Below are positions 20,083-30,750 of a stretch of 64,000 nucleotides of DNA, piece after piece. Source of the stretch: Acidobacteriota bacterium. GTDB lineage: Bacteria > Acidobacteriota > Terriglobia > Terriglobales > Acidobacteriaceae. The translations under genes and the position numbers were made by a program. Each line of letters opens with the position of its first letter. The stretch's first letter is position 1. Below the pieces are notes generated by a model. That model was not told the origin of the DNA, did not search any database, and saw nothing but the letters and a program-made list of their open reading frames with translations. The stretch is from positions 21,113 to 85,112 of the forward strand of contig JAJXWA010000007.1 in NCBI GenBank assembly GCA_021781795.1, given 5' to 3'.

Positions 20083-20115
20083 GAGCAGCCGTCGAACGGA
20101 CTGGCTGCTCTTTTT
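20083..20115 (+). terminator. Rho-independent terminator after glutathione peroxidase gene
   Basis: GAGCAGCC ... GGCTGCTC stem followed by TTTTT. Confidence 0.8.
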
Positions 20116-20169
20116 GCTGCAAATGGAGGGCTCCGTGCACCGATGCAGCGACTGCGGTATTCTCAGCCC

Positions 20170-22320
20170 ATGGACGAGGAAACTTCCCCAGCTTCCGGGC
20201 CACAGAATCCACTTGAACATGCTGCGTCGTCGTATCTGCGCTCGGCGCGGCATCAGCCGGTGCAATGGCATGCATGGGGCGCGGCGGCCTTTGCGCGCGC
20301 GCAGGCGGAAGACAAGCCGATCCTGCTGGACATTGGCGCGGTGTGGTGCCACTGGTGCCACGTGATGGATCGCGAGTCGTATGAAGATGCGGAGATGGCG
20401 CGCATCATCAATGAGCACTATGTGGCGATTAAAGTGGATCGGGACGAGCGGCCGGATGTAGATGCGCGTTACCAGGCGGCGGTTTCGGCGATCAGCGGAC
20501 AGGGCGGCTGGCCGTTGACTGCGTTTCTGACGCCGGATGGAAGGCCGTATTTTGGCGGAACGTATTTCCCGCGCGACGACCGCTATGGGCGTCCAGGCTT
20601 TGGCCGGGTGCTGCTGACCATGGCGCAGGTGTGGCGCGAGCGGCGCGAAGAGGCGCTGGAGTCGGCATCGAGTGTGATGGCGGCGATTGAGCACAACGAG
20701 AGCTTCTCCGGCCGCGGAGGCGAGCTGACGCTTGGGCTGTCAGAGAAGATTGCAGCATCGGCGATGGCGCAGTTCGATCCGCACAACGGAGGGTTCGGCT
20801 CGCAACCGAAGTTTCCGCATGCGGCTGCGCTGGATCTTCTGTTGCATCTGGCGGTAAATCGCGGCAACAAGCAGGCAGGCGAAGTGTTTCGAGTGACGCT
20901 CGAAAAGATGGCGCGGGGCGGCGTGTATGACCAGCTCGCCGGGGGCTTCCACCGCTACAGCGTAGATGAGCGCTGGGTGGTTCCGCATTTCGAAAAGATG
21001 CTCTACGACAATACCGAGCTGCTGCGGAACTATGTACACGGGTTTCAGAGCTTTGTGGCGGGGGAGTTCCGGCAGACCGCGGAGGAGATCATCGGCTGGC
21101 TCGATGCGACGATGACAGACCGCGAACGGGGCGGATTCTACGCGTCACAGGATGCAGACATCAACCTCGACGACGATGGTGACTACTTCACGTGGACGCT
21201 GGAGGAAGCACGCTCAGTGCTGAGTTCCGCAGAGCTGGATGTGGCTGCGCGCTACTACGACATCGGCGAACTTGGCGAGATGCACCACAATCCGGCGCGC
21301 AATGTTCTTCATCGCAAATATGCGCTGGAGGATCTGGCGGAAGACACCGGACGCAGCACGGAGGAGATGAAGCAACTGCTGGCGACGGCTCGGCGCAAGA
21401 TGTTGCTGGCGCGCAGCGCAAGGCCGACGCCGTTTGTAGACCGGACGATGTACACGGGCTGGAATGCGATGGCGGTGACGGCCTATCTGGAGACTGCGCG
21501 CGTCCTGCGCAGCGGGGCTGCGCGCGAGTTTGCGCTCAAGACACTGATGCGCCTTCTGAACGATGCGTGGGATGGAGATGCGTCCCTGAGTCACGTGATT
21601 GCGTACCACGATGGAACGCGACCGGACGAAAAGGTGGCGGCGAATCTGGACGACTTCGCGTTTACGATTCATGCCTGCATCGATGGCTGGCTCGCGTCGG
21701 GCGAGATGCGCTACTACCAGGCTGCGGTCCAGTTCGCCGATGCGATGCTCGCGCGCTTTTACGACCGCGCAGCGGGAGCATTCTATGACACTCCGCTAAC
21801 AATGAACGGCGAGGCGCCGCTGGGCGCGCTGACGGCGAGACGCAAGCCGCTCCAGGATTCGCCTACGCCCGCGGGCAATCCCACGGCGGCGGCGGCTCTC
21901 CTGCGTTTGGAATCGCTGAGCGGCCACGCAGCGTACCGTGAGGCGGCGGAGGATACGCTGGGGTCCTTCACGGGCATCGTGGAGCACTTTGGGCTCTATG
22001 CCGGAAGCTATGCTTTGGCGCTGGAGCGTCTGCTGCTGGACCCACTGCAGATTGTTGTGGTGGGGGACGGCGCAGAGGCGGATCACCTGGAGGCGCTTGC
22101 CGTCGCGGGATTCGCAGTGCACAAGACCGTGGTGAGACTGGAGCCGGGGCAACTGGTTGCTGGCGAGCTTCCACCCGCGCTGGAGGAAACTGTGCTGCAT
22201 GCCCCCGTTCCTGCCGGTGCGAAAGCGTGGGCCCTAGTCTGCAAGGGACGCACCTGCCTTCCGCCGATCGTGGGGGCCGACGATCTGCTGAAGGCTCTGC
22301 AGGAGAGCGGAGCGGCGTAA
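20170..22320 (+). CDS. Thioredoxin-domain (DUF255/YyaL) protein
   Basis: NPLEHAASSYLRSARHQPVQWHAWG...DIGAVWCHWCHVMDRESYEDAEMARIINEHYVAIKVDRDERPDVD. Confidence 0.95.
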   Translation: MDEETSPASGPQNPLEHAASSYLRSARHQPVQWHAWGAAAFARAQAEDKPILLDIGAVWCHWCHVMDRESYEDAEMARIINEHYVAIKVDRDERPDVDARYQAAVSAISGQGGWPLTAFLTPDGRPYFGGTYFPRDDRYGRPGFGRVLLTMAQVWRERREEALESASSVMAAIEHNESFSGRGGELTLGLSEKIAASAMAQFDPHNGGFGSQPKFPHAAALDLLLHLAVNRGNKQAGEVFRVTLEKMARGGVYDQLAGGFHRYSVDERWVVPHFEKMLYDNTELLRNYVHGFQSFVAGEFRQTAEEIIGWLDATMTDRERGGFYASQDADINLDDDGDYFTWTLEEARSVLSSAELDVAARYYDIGELGEMHHNPARNVLHRKYALEDLAEDTGRSTEEMKQLLATARRKMLLARSARPTPFVDRTMYTGWNAMAVTAYLETARVLRSGAAREFALKTLMRLLNDAWDGDASLSHVIAYHDGTRPDEKVAANLDDFAFTIHACIDGWLASGEMRYYQAAVQFADAMLARFYDRAAGAFYDTPLTMNGEAPLGALTARRKPLQDSPTPAGNPTAAAALLRLESLSGHAAYREAAEDTLGSFTGIVEHFGLYAGSYALALERLLLDPLQIVVVGDGAEADHLEALAVAGFAVHKTVVRLEPGQLVAGELPPALEETVLHAPVPAGAKAWALVCKGRTCLPPIVGADDLLKALQESGAA

Positions 22321-22327
22321 GGTCGAT

Positions 22328-23329
22328 TTACTGGCCGGCGAACGGATTGCTTTCCGGCGCTTTGGCGGAAGTGGGATCCTGGGCGGGAGAGGGTTCCACG
22401 GTGGACTTGCGACCGGGGACCGCAGCAGCGTCCGCAGTGCGATGGAAGACGCGATACGGATCGCCGGGGAGTAGGTTCTTCACTTCCAGGGCGAGACGGA
22501 CGCGGCGGCGGAACTCGCGCACAGGAGCGAACTGCCGTTGGGCGCGGGTTTTGAAGAGGACGGGGAAGATCATCTCGGAGCCTCTTACGGCATCGACTCC
22601 GAGAATCTGCGGATCGGCCACGAAGTCCTCGCGAAAGGCCTCGCTGGTGCGGACCTGCATGGCAATGTCTTTGAGCAGCGCGAGCACAGCGTTCGGGTCA
22701 GCGGAGTAATCGACGCTGAGGTTGATGGTCGCGATGGAGTAGTCGATGCTCTGGTTGGCGACGGTGGTGATCTGGGAGTTGGGAATGACGTAGAGCGTGC
22801 CATCGGCGTCGCGGACGGCGGTCTTGCGCAGGGTCATGGCTTCGACGACCCCGGCGACTCCAGCGACGCGCACGGTGTCACCTACGTTGAACTGGTCTTC
22901 GATGAGGATCAGGACGCCGTTGAGCATATCGCGAACGATATTCTGCGCGGCGAGGCCGATGGCGACGCCGGCCACTCCAGCTGAGGCGAGGAGCGGGGCC
23001 ATATCGACGCCGACCGCGGCGAGGAATTGCATGGCGGCGATAGCAGCAATGATGGCGAGGCCCGACGTGCGGATGACGCCGGCCAGAGTCCTGACCTGCC
23101 CGATGCGGCTGGGGCCGGCGGCATGCTGCTCGGCAATGGAGATCATCCGTGCCGTGGCGAGGCGCAGCAAGCGATTCAGAACAAAAGCGATAAGAACGAC
23201 CACGATCAGGTGTGGCAGCTTGGTGTGAAGAAATTCCTGCGTGTCGTCGATCCACTCGTCGAGCACTTTACCCAGGAACCGGCCCTGCGCGAACCAGCCG
23301 GTCCGGATGGCGAGCAAAAAAGGATGCAT
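22328..23329 (-). CDS. MscS-family mechanosensitive ion channel
   Basis: LLASAGVAGVAIGLAAQNIVRDMLNGVLILIEDQFNVGDTVRVAGVAGVVEAMTLRKTAVRDADGTLYVIPNSQI. Confidence 0.95.
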   Translation of the reverse strand: MHPFLLAIRTGWFAQGRFLGKVLDEWIDDTQEFLHTKLPHLIVVVLIAFVLNRLLRLATARMISIAEQHAAGPSRIGQVRTLAGVIRTSGLAIIAAIAAMQFLAAVGVDMAPLLASAGVAGVAIGLAAQNIVRDMLNGVLILIEDQFNVGDTVRVAGVAGVVEAMTLRKTAVRDADGTLYVIPNSQITTVANQSIDYSIATINLSVDYSADPNAVLALLKDIAMQVRTSEAFREDFVADPQILGVDAVRGSEMIFPVLFKTRAQRQFAPVREFRRRVRLALEVKNLLPGDPYRVFHRTADAAAVPGRKSTVEPSPAQDPTSAKAPESNPFAGQ

Positions 23330-23441
23330 CCCAAACTCCTCTTTCTAGACTAGACTGTGCGCAGAGAAATCCGGGGCATGTTTTCCTTGCGTTCCCCATC
23401 CCGGACCCGGAAACGCCCCGATCCCACAGTGAGCAGGTGAG

Positions 23442-23900
23442 ATGGAGGTGCCTATGCGACGGAGCCTCTATGGCGAATTCAAGCGGAGAGCGAGGATTGC
23501 GCGCGTAGCTGGATGCCGGAAGACTCTGGCGTGCGGAGCATTGTCTGCGGGTCTGTTTGCAGGAGGCCTTGTGGTGATGGCGAGCAGCATCCATGTGCAG
23601 GCCGCGCAGCCTGCCGCCGCGCATGAGCCGGAGCAAAAGGCGGCTGCGCCGGCAGAGACGGGAAAAACCGCGAGCAATGGAGCGACTTCACTACCGGCTG
23701 CGGGCCCGCAGGACAACAGTCCGGAGGCGAAGCGGCGTAAAGAGATGAGCGAAGAGAGCGCCGAACTGCTGAGCCTCGCAATTGCGTTGAAGGCTGAAGT
23801 GAACAAGACAAATAAGGACATGTTGTCGCTGAGTGTGATTCGAAGAGCCGATGAGATCGAACGACTTGCGAAGACGATGCGGCGCAACCTGAAGCAGTAA
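23442..23900 (+). CDS. Small secreted hypothetical protein, tandem family member 1
   Basis: Hydrophobic N-terminal segment and C-terminal helical region SAELLSLAIALKAEVNK...ADEIERLAKTMRRNLK shared with the next two ORFs. Confidence 0.7.
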   Translation: MEVPMRRSLYGEFKRRARIARVAGCRKTLACGALSAGLFAGGLVVMASSIHVQAAQPAAAHEPEQKAAAPAETGKTASNGATSLPAAGPQDNSPEAKRRKEMSEESAELLSLAIALKAEVNKTNKDMLSLSVIRRADEIERLAKTMRRNLKQ

Positions 23901-23920
23901 GGCTTGAGGTAACTCGGAGC

Positions 23921-24448
23921 ATGGGATGGGAGGCTGTGAAACAAAGGCAGCCCAGGAGGAGAGACAAGGGGGTCAGAATGACGAAACTCAGCAAGCTTGC
24001 GAAGGGCCGAGGTCCAGGATTTATTGGGCGGCGCCCCAACTTGAGGCCGCTGCGCGCTGCGATGGTTCTGGGGATTGCGATACTCGGGATGGTTTTTGCC
24101 CTGCAGATGTCCGCGGGGAGCGCCAGCGGGCAATCCGTGAGCGCTCCGCCCAAGCTGGAGGGGTACATCCTTCCCGCGGCGAATCGTCCGCCTGACGCGA
24201 ATGATCGGATGTTGATGAGCGATCGGCGCACAAGGAACCAGAACTTTGATAAGGCCAATGCCGAGCGAATGATGAAAATCAGCGATGAAACCGCGAAGCT
24301 GCTGATTCTGACGGCGGACCTGAAGGCCAGGATGGACAAGATTGGTCGCGGTCCTTACCCGCCTGAGGTTGCGAAAGAGATGCAGGTGATTGAGATTCTC
24401 GCTCACGATGTGCAGGAGAAGATGAAGTTGACGGTCGGCGGGAGCTGA
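23921..24448 (+). CDS. Small secreted hypothetical protein, tandem family member 2
   Basis: Hydrophobic segment AAMVLGIAILGMVFALQ; C-terminus TAKLLILTADLKARMDKIG...VIEILAHDVQEKMK. Confidence 0.7.
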   Translation: MGWEAVKQRQPRRRDKGVRMTKLSKLAKGRGPGFIGRRPNLRPLRAAMVLGIAILGMVFALQMSAGSASGQSVSAPPKLEGYILPAANRPPDANDRMLMSDRRTRNQNFDKANAERMMKISDETAKLLILTADLKARMDKIGRGPYPPEVAKEMQVIEILAHDVQEKMKLTVGGS

Positions 24449-24455
24449 GCGGAAA

Positions 24456-24977
24456 ATGGCCGTTTTGGCTACGAGGGAAAAGAGAGTGTCTGTTTTGGGC
24501 CCGGGGCAGTCGATGGAAGGTAGGAAGCGCTGGAAGTCAGAATCACGAGGCCACGGCCGTATCGTTTCCGCATGGATCATCGCGGCGCTTCTCGTCTGCT
24601 GGGTGGGTGACTTTGGAAGAGGCGCGGCCGGTCAGGCGAACGCTCCGGGAGCGTGGATCGGGAATGCGAGGCGTCAGACCGGTGCCAACTCGCCGCCTAC
24701 ACCGCAGTTGAGCGCCAAGCAACTTCATCAGCTCAACGAGTTGCGGCAGAAACAGCTGGTGGCGGATACGGACCGGCTATTGCAGCTTGCGCGCGAATTG
24801 AACCATGAACTGGACGGAGCCGGGACGGATCTATCCCCGGAACAGATGAACAAGGTGAGCCGGATCGAGAAGCTCGCGCACAGCGTGAAGGAAAAGATGC
24901 GCGACGCGGTTGCGCCGGGACCAGCGCTGGAGAGCCCGCTGAGTCCGCTGAACCCGCAGAGCTCGGCTTTGCCCTAA
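24456..24977 (+). CDS. Small secreted hypothetical protein, tandem family member 3
   Basis: Hydrophobic segment WIIAALLVCWVGDFG; C-terminus DRLLQLARELNHELDGAG...RIEKLAHSVKEKMR. Confidence 0.7.
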   Translation: MAVLATREKRVSVLGPGQSMEGRKRWKSESRGHGRIVSAWIIAALLVCWVGDFGRGAAGQANAPGAWIGNARRQTGANSPPTPQLSAKQLHQLNELRQKQLVADTDRLLQLARELNHELDGAGTDLSPEQMNKVSRIEKLAHSVKEKMRDAVAPGPALESPLSPLNPQSSALP

Positions 24978-25061
24978 CCGAGTTGGACGATGGCCGAGTT
25001 GCGCCCGATGGTTGCTACAATCATGGATGGTCCGGGCGAGCTTCGCCCCTGAGAGGCAGGC

Positions 25062-27230
25062 ATGGGATCTGTGATTTCCGGCGCAAGCAAGTCTGCGAAG
25101 ACGGCCGGTCTTGCTCCTGAAAAACTCGTTGAAATCTACAGGCTGATGTATCTGTCGCGGCGGATTGACGACCGCGAGATTCTGCTGAAACGCCAGCAAA
25201 AGATCTTCTTCCAGATTTCCGGCGCAGGACATGAGGCTTTGCAGGTTGCAGCGGCGCTGGCCCTTAAGCCGGGATATGACTGGTTCTTCCCGTACTATCG
25301 CGATCGCGCGCTTTGTCTGGCGCTGGGCGTGACGCCGCATGAAATGTTTCTTCAGGCGGTTGGCGCGGCCGATGATCCGGCGAGTGGCGGACGGCAGATG
25401 CCCACCCACTGGAGCAGCACGGCGCTGCACATTGTGAGCACATCGTCTTCCACGGCGACGCAGGTGCTGCATGCTGTGGGCTGCGCGGAAGCAGGGCGCT
25501 ACTTCAGCCGGCATCCGGAGGCCGCGGCCAAGGCAGACGGAGACTACAGGGCTTTTCATGAAGTGCAGTTCCACGCGGATGAGGTGGTGCTGGCGACGAT
25601 TGGAGAGGGCTCAACATCTCAAGGCGAGTTCTGGGAAGCGCTGAGCGCGGCCTCCAACAAGAAGCTGCCGGTTATCTTCTGCGTTGAGGACAACGGATAC
25701 GCGATCAGCGTGCCAGTGGAAGTGAACACGCCGGGAGGAAATATCTCGAGGCTGGTGGCGAACTTCCCGAATTTCTTTTTTGCCGAGGTGGACGGCACGG
25801 ATGCGGAAGCTTCGTTGCGTGCCTTTGAGGATGCGGCTGCACATTGCCGCGCAGGCCTCGGGCCGGCATTCGTGCATGGACACTGCATTCGCCCCTACTC
25901 ACACTCGCTCTCGGACGATGACAAACTCTATCGCTCGGCGGCAGAGCGGGAGGCCGATGCGCTGCGGGATCCGCTGACCCGGCTGCAGATGCGGCTGTTG
26001 CGCGAGGGAATCCTGACGGCCGAGCAGATCACCGCGCTGGAGCAGGCTGCGGACCGGGAGGCTTCGGAGGCGGCCGAGCAGGCGCTGCACGCGCCCCTGC
26101 CGGAGATTGCAAGCATCGAGCGGCACGTCTATTCGGAGGATCTGGATCCGACGCGCGCTCCGTTTGCGACGGAGCAGACAAAGGCTGCCAATGAGGAGAG
26201 TGGCGCACCGAAGACAATGGCGGACCTGATCAACGTCTGCCTGCACGATGAGATGCGGCGCGATTCGCGGATTGTGGTCTATGGCGAAGACGTGGCGGAC
26301 GCCAGTCGCGAAACGGCGCTACGCGAGGTCAAGGGCAAGGGCGGAGTTTTCAAACTCACGGCGGGCCTGCAGACAGAGTTCGGGTCGGAGCGCGTCTTCA
26401 ACTCGCAGCTTGCCGAGGCCAACATTGTGGGCCGCGCTGTGGGCTACGGCGTCCGTGGCATGAAGCCGGTGGTTGAGATTCAGTTCTTCGACTACATCTG
26501 GCCCGCGATGCATCAGATTCGCAATGAGCTTGCGCTGATGCGCTGGCGGTCGAACGGGGCGTGGGCGGCGCCGGTCGTGATGCGCGTGCCGATCGGTGGG
26601 TACCTGACGGGCGGCGCAATCTACCATTCGCAGTCCGGCGAAAGCATCTTCACGCACATCCCGGGGCTGCGCGTCGTGTTCCCCTCAAACGCACTGGATG
26701 CCAATGGACTGCTGCGCACGGCGATTCGCTGCGATGACCCTGTACTCTTTCTCGAGCACAAGCGCCTCTATCGCGAGACCTACGGCAGGGCTGCGTATCC
26801 GGGGCCTGATTTTGCGATTCCATTCGGGAAGGCGAGAATTGTGCGGCCGGGCAAGGATCTAACGCTCGTGACGTATGGCGCGGTTGTGCCGCGGGCATTG
26901 CAGGCTGCGGAGCGAGCGCATCGCGAACACGGGATCGATGTGGAGATTCTGGACCTGCGCACGCTCAATCCCTATGATTGGGAGTCGATTGCCAACTCGG
27001 TGCGCAAGACGAGCCGCGTGATTGTGGCTCACGAAGACATGCTGAGCTGGGGCTACGGAGCTGAGATTGCGGCGCGCATTGCCGATGAACTTTTTGAGGA
27101 TCTGGATGCGCCGGTAAAGCGTGTGGGATCGATGGATACGTTCGTGGCCTATCAGCCGGTGCTGGAAGATGTGATTCTCCCTCAGCCGGAGACGATTCTG
27201 AAGGCTATCCGCGCGCTGTGCGCTTACTGA
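25062..27230 (+). CDS. Fused alpha/beta E1 component of a 2-oxoacid dehydrogenase complex
   Basis: E1-alpha [15 protein letters not shown]-like, [18 protein letters not shown]; then E1-beta [30 protein letters not shown]...[41 protein letters not shown] in one ORF. Confidence 0.95.
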   Translation: MGSVISGASKSAKTAGLAPEKLVEIYRLMYLSRRIDDREILLKRQQKIFFQISGAGHEALQVAAALALKPGYDWFFPYYRDRALCLALGVTPHEMFLQAVGAADDPASGGRQMPTHWSSTALHIVSTSSSTATQVLHAVGCAEAGRYFSRHPEAAAKADGDYRAFHEVQFHADEVVLATIGEGSTSQGEFWEALSAASNKKLPVIFCVEDNGYAISVPVEVNTPGGNISRLVANFPNFFFAEVDGTDAEASLRAFEDAAAHCRAGLGPAFVHGHCIRPYSHSLSDDDKLYRSAAEREADALRDPLTRLQMRLLREGILTAEQITALEQAADREASEAAEQALHAPLPEIASIERHVYSEDLDPTRAPFATEQTKAANEESGAPKTMADLINVCLHDEMRRDSRIVVYGEDVADASRETALREVKGKGGVFKLTAGLQTEFGSERVFNSQLAEANIVGRAVGYGVRGMKPVVEIQFFDYIWPAMHQIRNELALMRWRSNGAWAAPVVMRVPIGGYLTGGAIYHSQSGESIFTHIPGLRVVFPSNALDANGLLRTAIRCDDPVLFLEHKRLYRETYGRAAYPGPDFAIPFGKARIVRPGKDLTLVTYGAVVPRALQAAERAHREHGIDVEILDLRTLNPYDWESIANSVRKTSRVIVAHEDMLSWGYGAEIAARIADELFEDLDAPVKRVGSMDTFVAYQPVLEDVILPQPETILKAIRALCAY

Positions 27231-27811
27231 CGGAAGCGAAGAAGTGCAGTAACGGCCTGCGCGAGCGAGGCAGAGCAAAGGTCTGCGAGAACTACTGCTT
27301 CTGCCGCGCCTGGCCTCTCCTGGCTTTTGTCGCCGTCCAACAGAATCGTCAACATGCCGAGGCGATGGCCGAACTCGATGTCGGACAGAGAATCGCCAAT
27401 CATCGCGCTGCTGGCCGCGGCGATTGCAGGGAAGTCGTGCCGGGCCTGGTCGAACATGCCGATACGCGGCTTGCGGCAGTCGCAGCCGGCCTTGTCGTGC
27501 GGACAGAAGTAAAAGCCGTCGATGCGCGCGCCGTTCGCCGCCAGCACATGCTGAAATCGGGCGTGAATCTCTTCGACATCGGTCTCCGAATATAGGCCCT
27601 TGGCAATACCGCGCTGGTTGGATACGACGATGATGCGGATGCCGGCATCGTTGAGGTTTCGAATCGCTTCCACTACGCCGGGAAGAACTTCAAATTCGCT
27701 CCATCTCCTGACGTACTGGCCTTCGGGCATCTTTCGATTCAGAACGCCATCGCGGTCGAGAAAACAGGTGCGAATTCCGGCTGCGCGTGCGGCGAAGGTC
27801 GAAGCATCCAT
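27224..27811 (-). CDS. gmhB: D-glycero-beta-D-manno-heptose 1,7-bisphosphate 7-phosphatase-like HAD hydrolase
   Basis: [57 protein letters not shown]...[17 protein letters not shown]. Confidence 0.88.
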   Translation of the reverse strand: MDASTFAARAAGIRTCFLDRDGVLNRKMPEGQYVRRWSEFEVLPGVVEAIRNLNDAGIRIIVVSNQRGIAKGLYSETDVEEIHARFQHVLAANGARIDGFYFCPHDKAGCDCRKPRIGMFDQARHDFPAIAAASSAMIGDSLSDIEFGHRLGMLTILLDGDKSQERPGAAEAVVLADLCSASLAQAVTALLRFRQ

Positions 27812-27950
27812 GAAGACAGGATAGCAATGCGAGGGCCCTGAGCCGACGTCTGTGGGATGGGCGACCCTTATACAATACGGAGATGGAATGGCAGATACAG
27901 TGCGCAGGGACGATGCGGAATGGACTGGCGCATAAGGCTGGCGTGCAGGT

Positions 27951-29810
27951 ATGACGAGATTTTTCCGGCTCATGCGCTACGGGCTGCCGTATACGGTGCA
28001 GTGGGTGCCGGGTGTGCTGCTGCTGGCGATGGTGGGCGTGCTGGATACGTTCCGCGTGCTACTGCTGCAGCCAATCTTCGACCAGGTGCTGCGGCCCGAT
28101 GCAGCGGAAGGGCCGATCATTCTCGGCATGCGGCAAAGCGCGTGGCACTTCGATTTACGTACGTTGATTCCGCACTTCCTGCACATTCATAACGCGTGGA
28201 ACGTGGTGGCGTTTGCGCTGGTGACGGCGACTCTGGGCAAGGGCATTTGCGACTACCTGGGCACGTACCTGGTGAATTATGCGGGCTTCGGCACGATCAC
28301 CGACCTCCGCAATCATCTGTACGAGGCGACGCTGCGGCGCTCGTCCAGCTTCTTCCATCGCCACGCGACGGGCACGATTCTCTCGACGCTCATCAACGAT
28401 GTGGACCGCGTGCAGAATGCGATGAGCTCGGTGATAGGCGAGTTTCTGCAGCAGTTCTTCACGTTTCTTGTGGGCATTGTCTTCGTCATCCGGCTAGGCG
28501 GTTACCTGAGCTGGGCGCTGGTGCTGTTTATTCCGGTGGTGGTCACGTCGGCGCGCAAGATTGGCCGCGAGGTGCGGACGCGCACACGCACGGGCCAGGA
28601 CAAGCTGGCGGAGATTCAGAACATTCTGCACGAGACGGTGACGGGCAACCGCATCGTGAAGGCGTTCAACAACGAGATTGGCGAAGTGATTCGCTTTCAA
28701 CGCGCGGCTAAGCGGTTGTTTCGCGCCAACCTGCGCAGCGTGCGCATTCAGTCCATCAGCTCTCCTCTGATGGACACGATCGGGGCCATCGCGATTGCGC
28801 TGTTCCTGTTCATCGGGCGCAACGAGATCATGCACGGGCACATGACGATGGGCCTGTTCGGCGCATTCATTATCCTGCTGTTCAAGCTCTACGACCCAGT
28901 GCGGAAGTTTGCGTATTTCTACAACGCATTTCAGCAGGCGATGGGCGCATCGGCATCCATCTTCACCTTCTTTGACGCCAAGGATGACGTGAAGGAGCGG
29001 CCCCACGCGATCACGTTCAGGAAGTTCTCGCGATCGATCCGGTTTGAGGATGTGGGCTTCCAGTATCCGACGGACGAAGGCGAGACGCAGATCCTGTTTG
29101 ACGTGAACCTTGAGGTGCGCGCGGGTGAGGTGCTCGCGGTTGTGGGTCCGAGCGGGGCGGGGAAGTCCACGCTGGCGAATCTGATTCCGCGTTTTTTCGA
29201 CGTGACCTCGGGCCGAATTCTGATCGACGGCCAGGATGTACGCAACCTGACGCTGGCCTCGCTGCGCGGGCAGATTGCGCAGGTGACGCAGGAGACGATC
29301 CTCTTCAACGATACGGTCCGCCACAATATCGCCTACGGGCAGCCGGAGACGAAGATGTCGCTTGTTGAGAGCGCCGCGCGCAATGCGCTTGCCCACGATT
29401 TCATTCTGCGGATGCCGCAGGGCTACGACACCGTCATTGGCGAAAAGGGATTTCGGCTGTCTGGCGGCGAGCGGCAGCGGATTGCGATCGCGCGAGCGAT
29501 CCTGAAGAATGCGCCAATCCTGATTCTGGATGAAGCGACCTCGGCGCTGGACGCGGAGAGCGAGTCGCTGGTGCAGGCCGCGCTGGCCAACCTGATGCAG
29601 GGACGCACGGTGGTGGTGATTGCGCACCGGCTGAGCACCATCCGTCGCGCAAACCGGATTGTGGTGCTGGAAGACGGAAGGATTACTGCGGTTGGCCCAC
29701 ATGAGGAGTTGCTGAGCGCATCGCCGACTTACCAGCGGCTATATCAACTACAATTCATCGATGTACCGGAGCCGGCGGAGCCGCTGCTTTCCACGGATCC
29801 GAGGATATGA
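27951..29810 (+). CDS. ABC transporter with fused permease and ATPase (MsbA/lipid exporter-like)
   Basis: VVGPSGAGKSTLANLIPRFFDVTSGRILIDG...LSGGERQRIAIARAILKNAPILILDEATSALD. Confidence 0.95.
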   Translation: MTRFFRLMRYGLPYTVQWVPGVLLLAMVGVLDTFRVLLLQPIFDQVLRPDAAEGPIILGMRQSAWHFDLRTLIPHFLHIHNAWNVVAFALVTATLGKGICDYLGTYLVNYAGFGTITDLRNHLYEATLRRSSSFFHRHATGTILSTLINDVDRVQNAMSSVIGEFLQQFFTFLVGIVFVIRLGGYLSWALVLFIPVVVTSARKIGREVRTRTRTGQDKLAEIQNILHETVTGNRIVKAFNNEIGEVIRFQRAAKRLFRANLRSVRIQSISSPLMDTIGAIAIALFLFIGRNEIMHGHMTMGLFGAFIILLFKLYDPVRKFAYFYNAFQQAMGASASIFTFFDAKDDVKERPHAITFRKFSRSIRFEDVGFQYPTDEGETQILFDVNLEVRAGEVLAVVGPSGAGKSTLANLIPRFFDVTSGRILIDGQDVRNLTLASLRGQIAQVTQETILFNDTVRHNIAYGQPETKMSLVESAARNALAHDFILRMPQGYDTVIGEKGFRLSGGERQRIAIARAILKNAPILILDEATSALDAESESLVQAALANLMQGRTVVVIAHRLSTIRRANRIVVLEDGRITAVGPHEELLSASPTYQRLYQLQFIDVPEPAEPLLSTDPRI

Positions 29811-30715
29811 AGCGCATGACGATTTCTTCGATGACCGGCTATGCCCGCACGCAGGTTCGCGTAGAGGGGCAGTTCGTCTACACACTGAGCTTGAAGAGCG
29901 TCAATCATCGCTTTCTGGACATGCAACTGCGTTTGCCGGGCGGGATGGATGCGCTGGAGATGGAGCTGCGGCGGGCATTGAAAGAAGCTCTGGTGCGCGG
30001 CCATGTGGAATTGACGCTGTCACTGGAGCGGTCTACGCAGATGAAGGCCGGCTACAACCGCGATCTGGTGGCGAACTATCTCGGTGCGTTCAACGCTGCG
30101 AAGGAAGAGTTCAACCTTCAAGGGGAGCCTGACCTGAACGCAGCTCTGCGCCTGCCCACGGCTCTGCAAAGCGAGAGCCGGAGCAACGGCGAGACCGAGC
30201 TGACGGCGCTGACTGAGAGCGTGAAGCAGCAGATCGAGCCACTACTGGATGAGTTGAAGGCGATGCGTGCGCGCGAAGGCGAGGCTCTGGCAAGTCTTTT
30301 GAATGCGGCGCTGGACCGGCTTGCCGAGGCGGTAAAAGGAGTGGGTGCACTGCGGCCGGAGGTCGAGCAGCGGTACCAGGAGCGGCTGACTCAGCGGCTA
30401 ACGGCAGCCACGGGAAACGAGTTCAACCGGCAGCGCCTGCTGGAAGAAGTTGCGATTCTGGTGGACCGAAGCGACATTGCCGAGGAACTGGAAAGAATGA
30501 CGACGCATATCGCGCACTTCAGGGAACTGCTCGCCGCTGGTGGCGAGGCAGGAAAGAAGCTGGACTTCCTGCTGCAGGAGATGAATCGCGAAGCGAATAC
30601 GCTGCTTTCAAAGACGGGCGGCGTCGGCGGCAAAGGCACGCGGATTACGGAACTGGGACTGGCCATGAAGGCCGAGATCGAGAAGGCGCGCGAGCAGGTG
30701 CAGAACGTCGAGTAG
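29807..30715 (+). CDS. YicC-family endoribonuclease
   Basis: MTISSMTGYARTQVR...LKSVNHRFLDMQLRLP...GKKLDFLLQEMNREANTLLSK. Confidence 0.94.
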   Translation: MKRMTISSMTGYARTQVRVEGQFVYTLSLKSVNHRFLDMQLRLPGGMDALEMELRRALKEALVRGHVELTLSLERSTQMKAGYNRDLVANYLGAFNAAKEEFNLQGEPDLNAALRLPTALQSESRSNGETELTALTESVKQQIEPLLDELKAMRAREGEALASLLNAALDRLAEAVKGVGALRPEVEQRYQERLTQRLTAATGNEFNRQRLLEEVAILVDRSDIAEELERMTTHIAHFRELLAAGGEAGKKLDFLLQEMNREANTLLSKTGGVGGKGTRITELGLAMKAEIEKAREQVQNVE

Positions 30716-30750
30716 GGACGCAGGGATCTGAGGCAAAAGGAAGAGGTCGA

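Noticed and set aside
28494-29702. 402-aa minus-strand ORF
   Set aside because: Antisense to the ABC exporter ATPase; no recognisable protein features.
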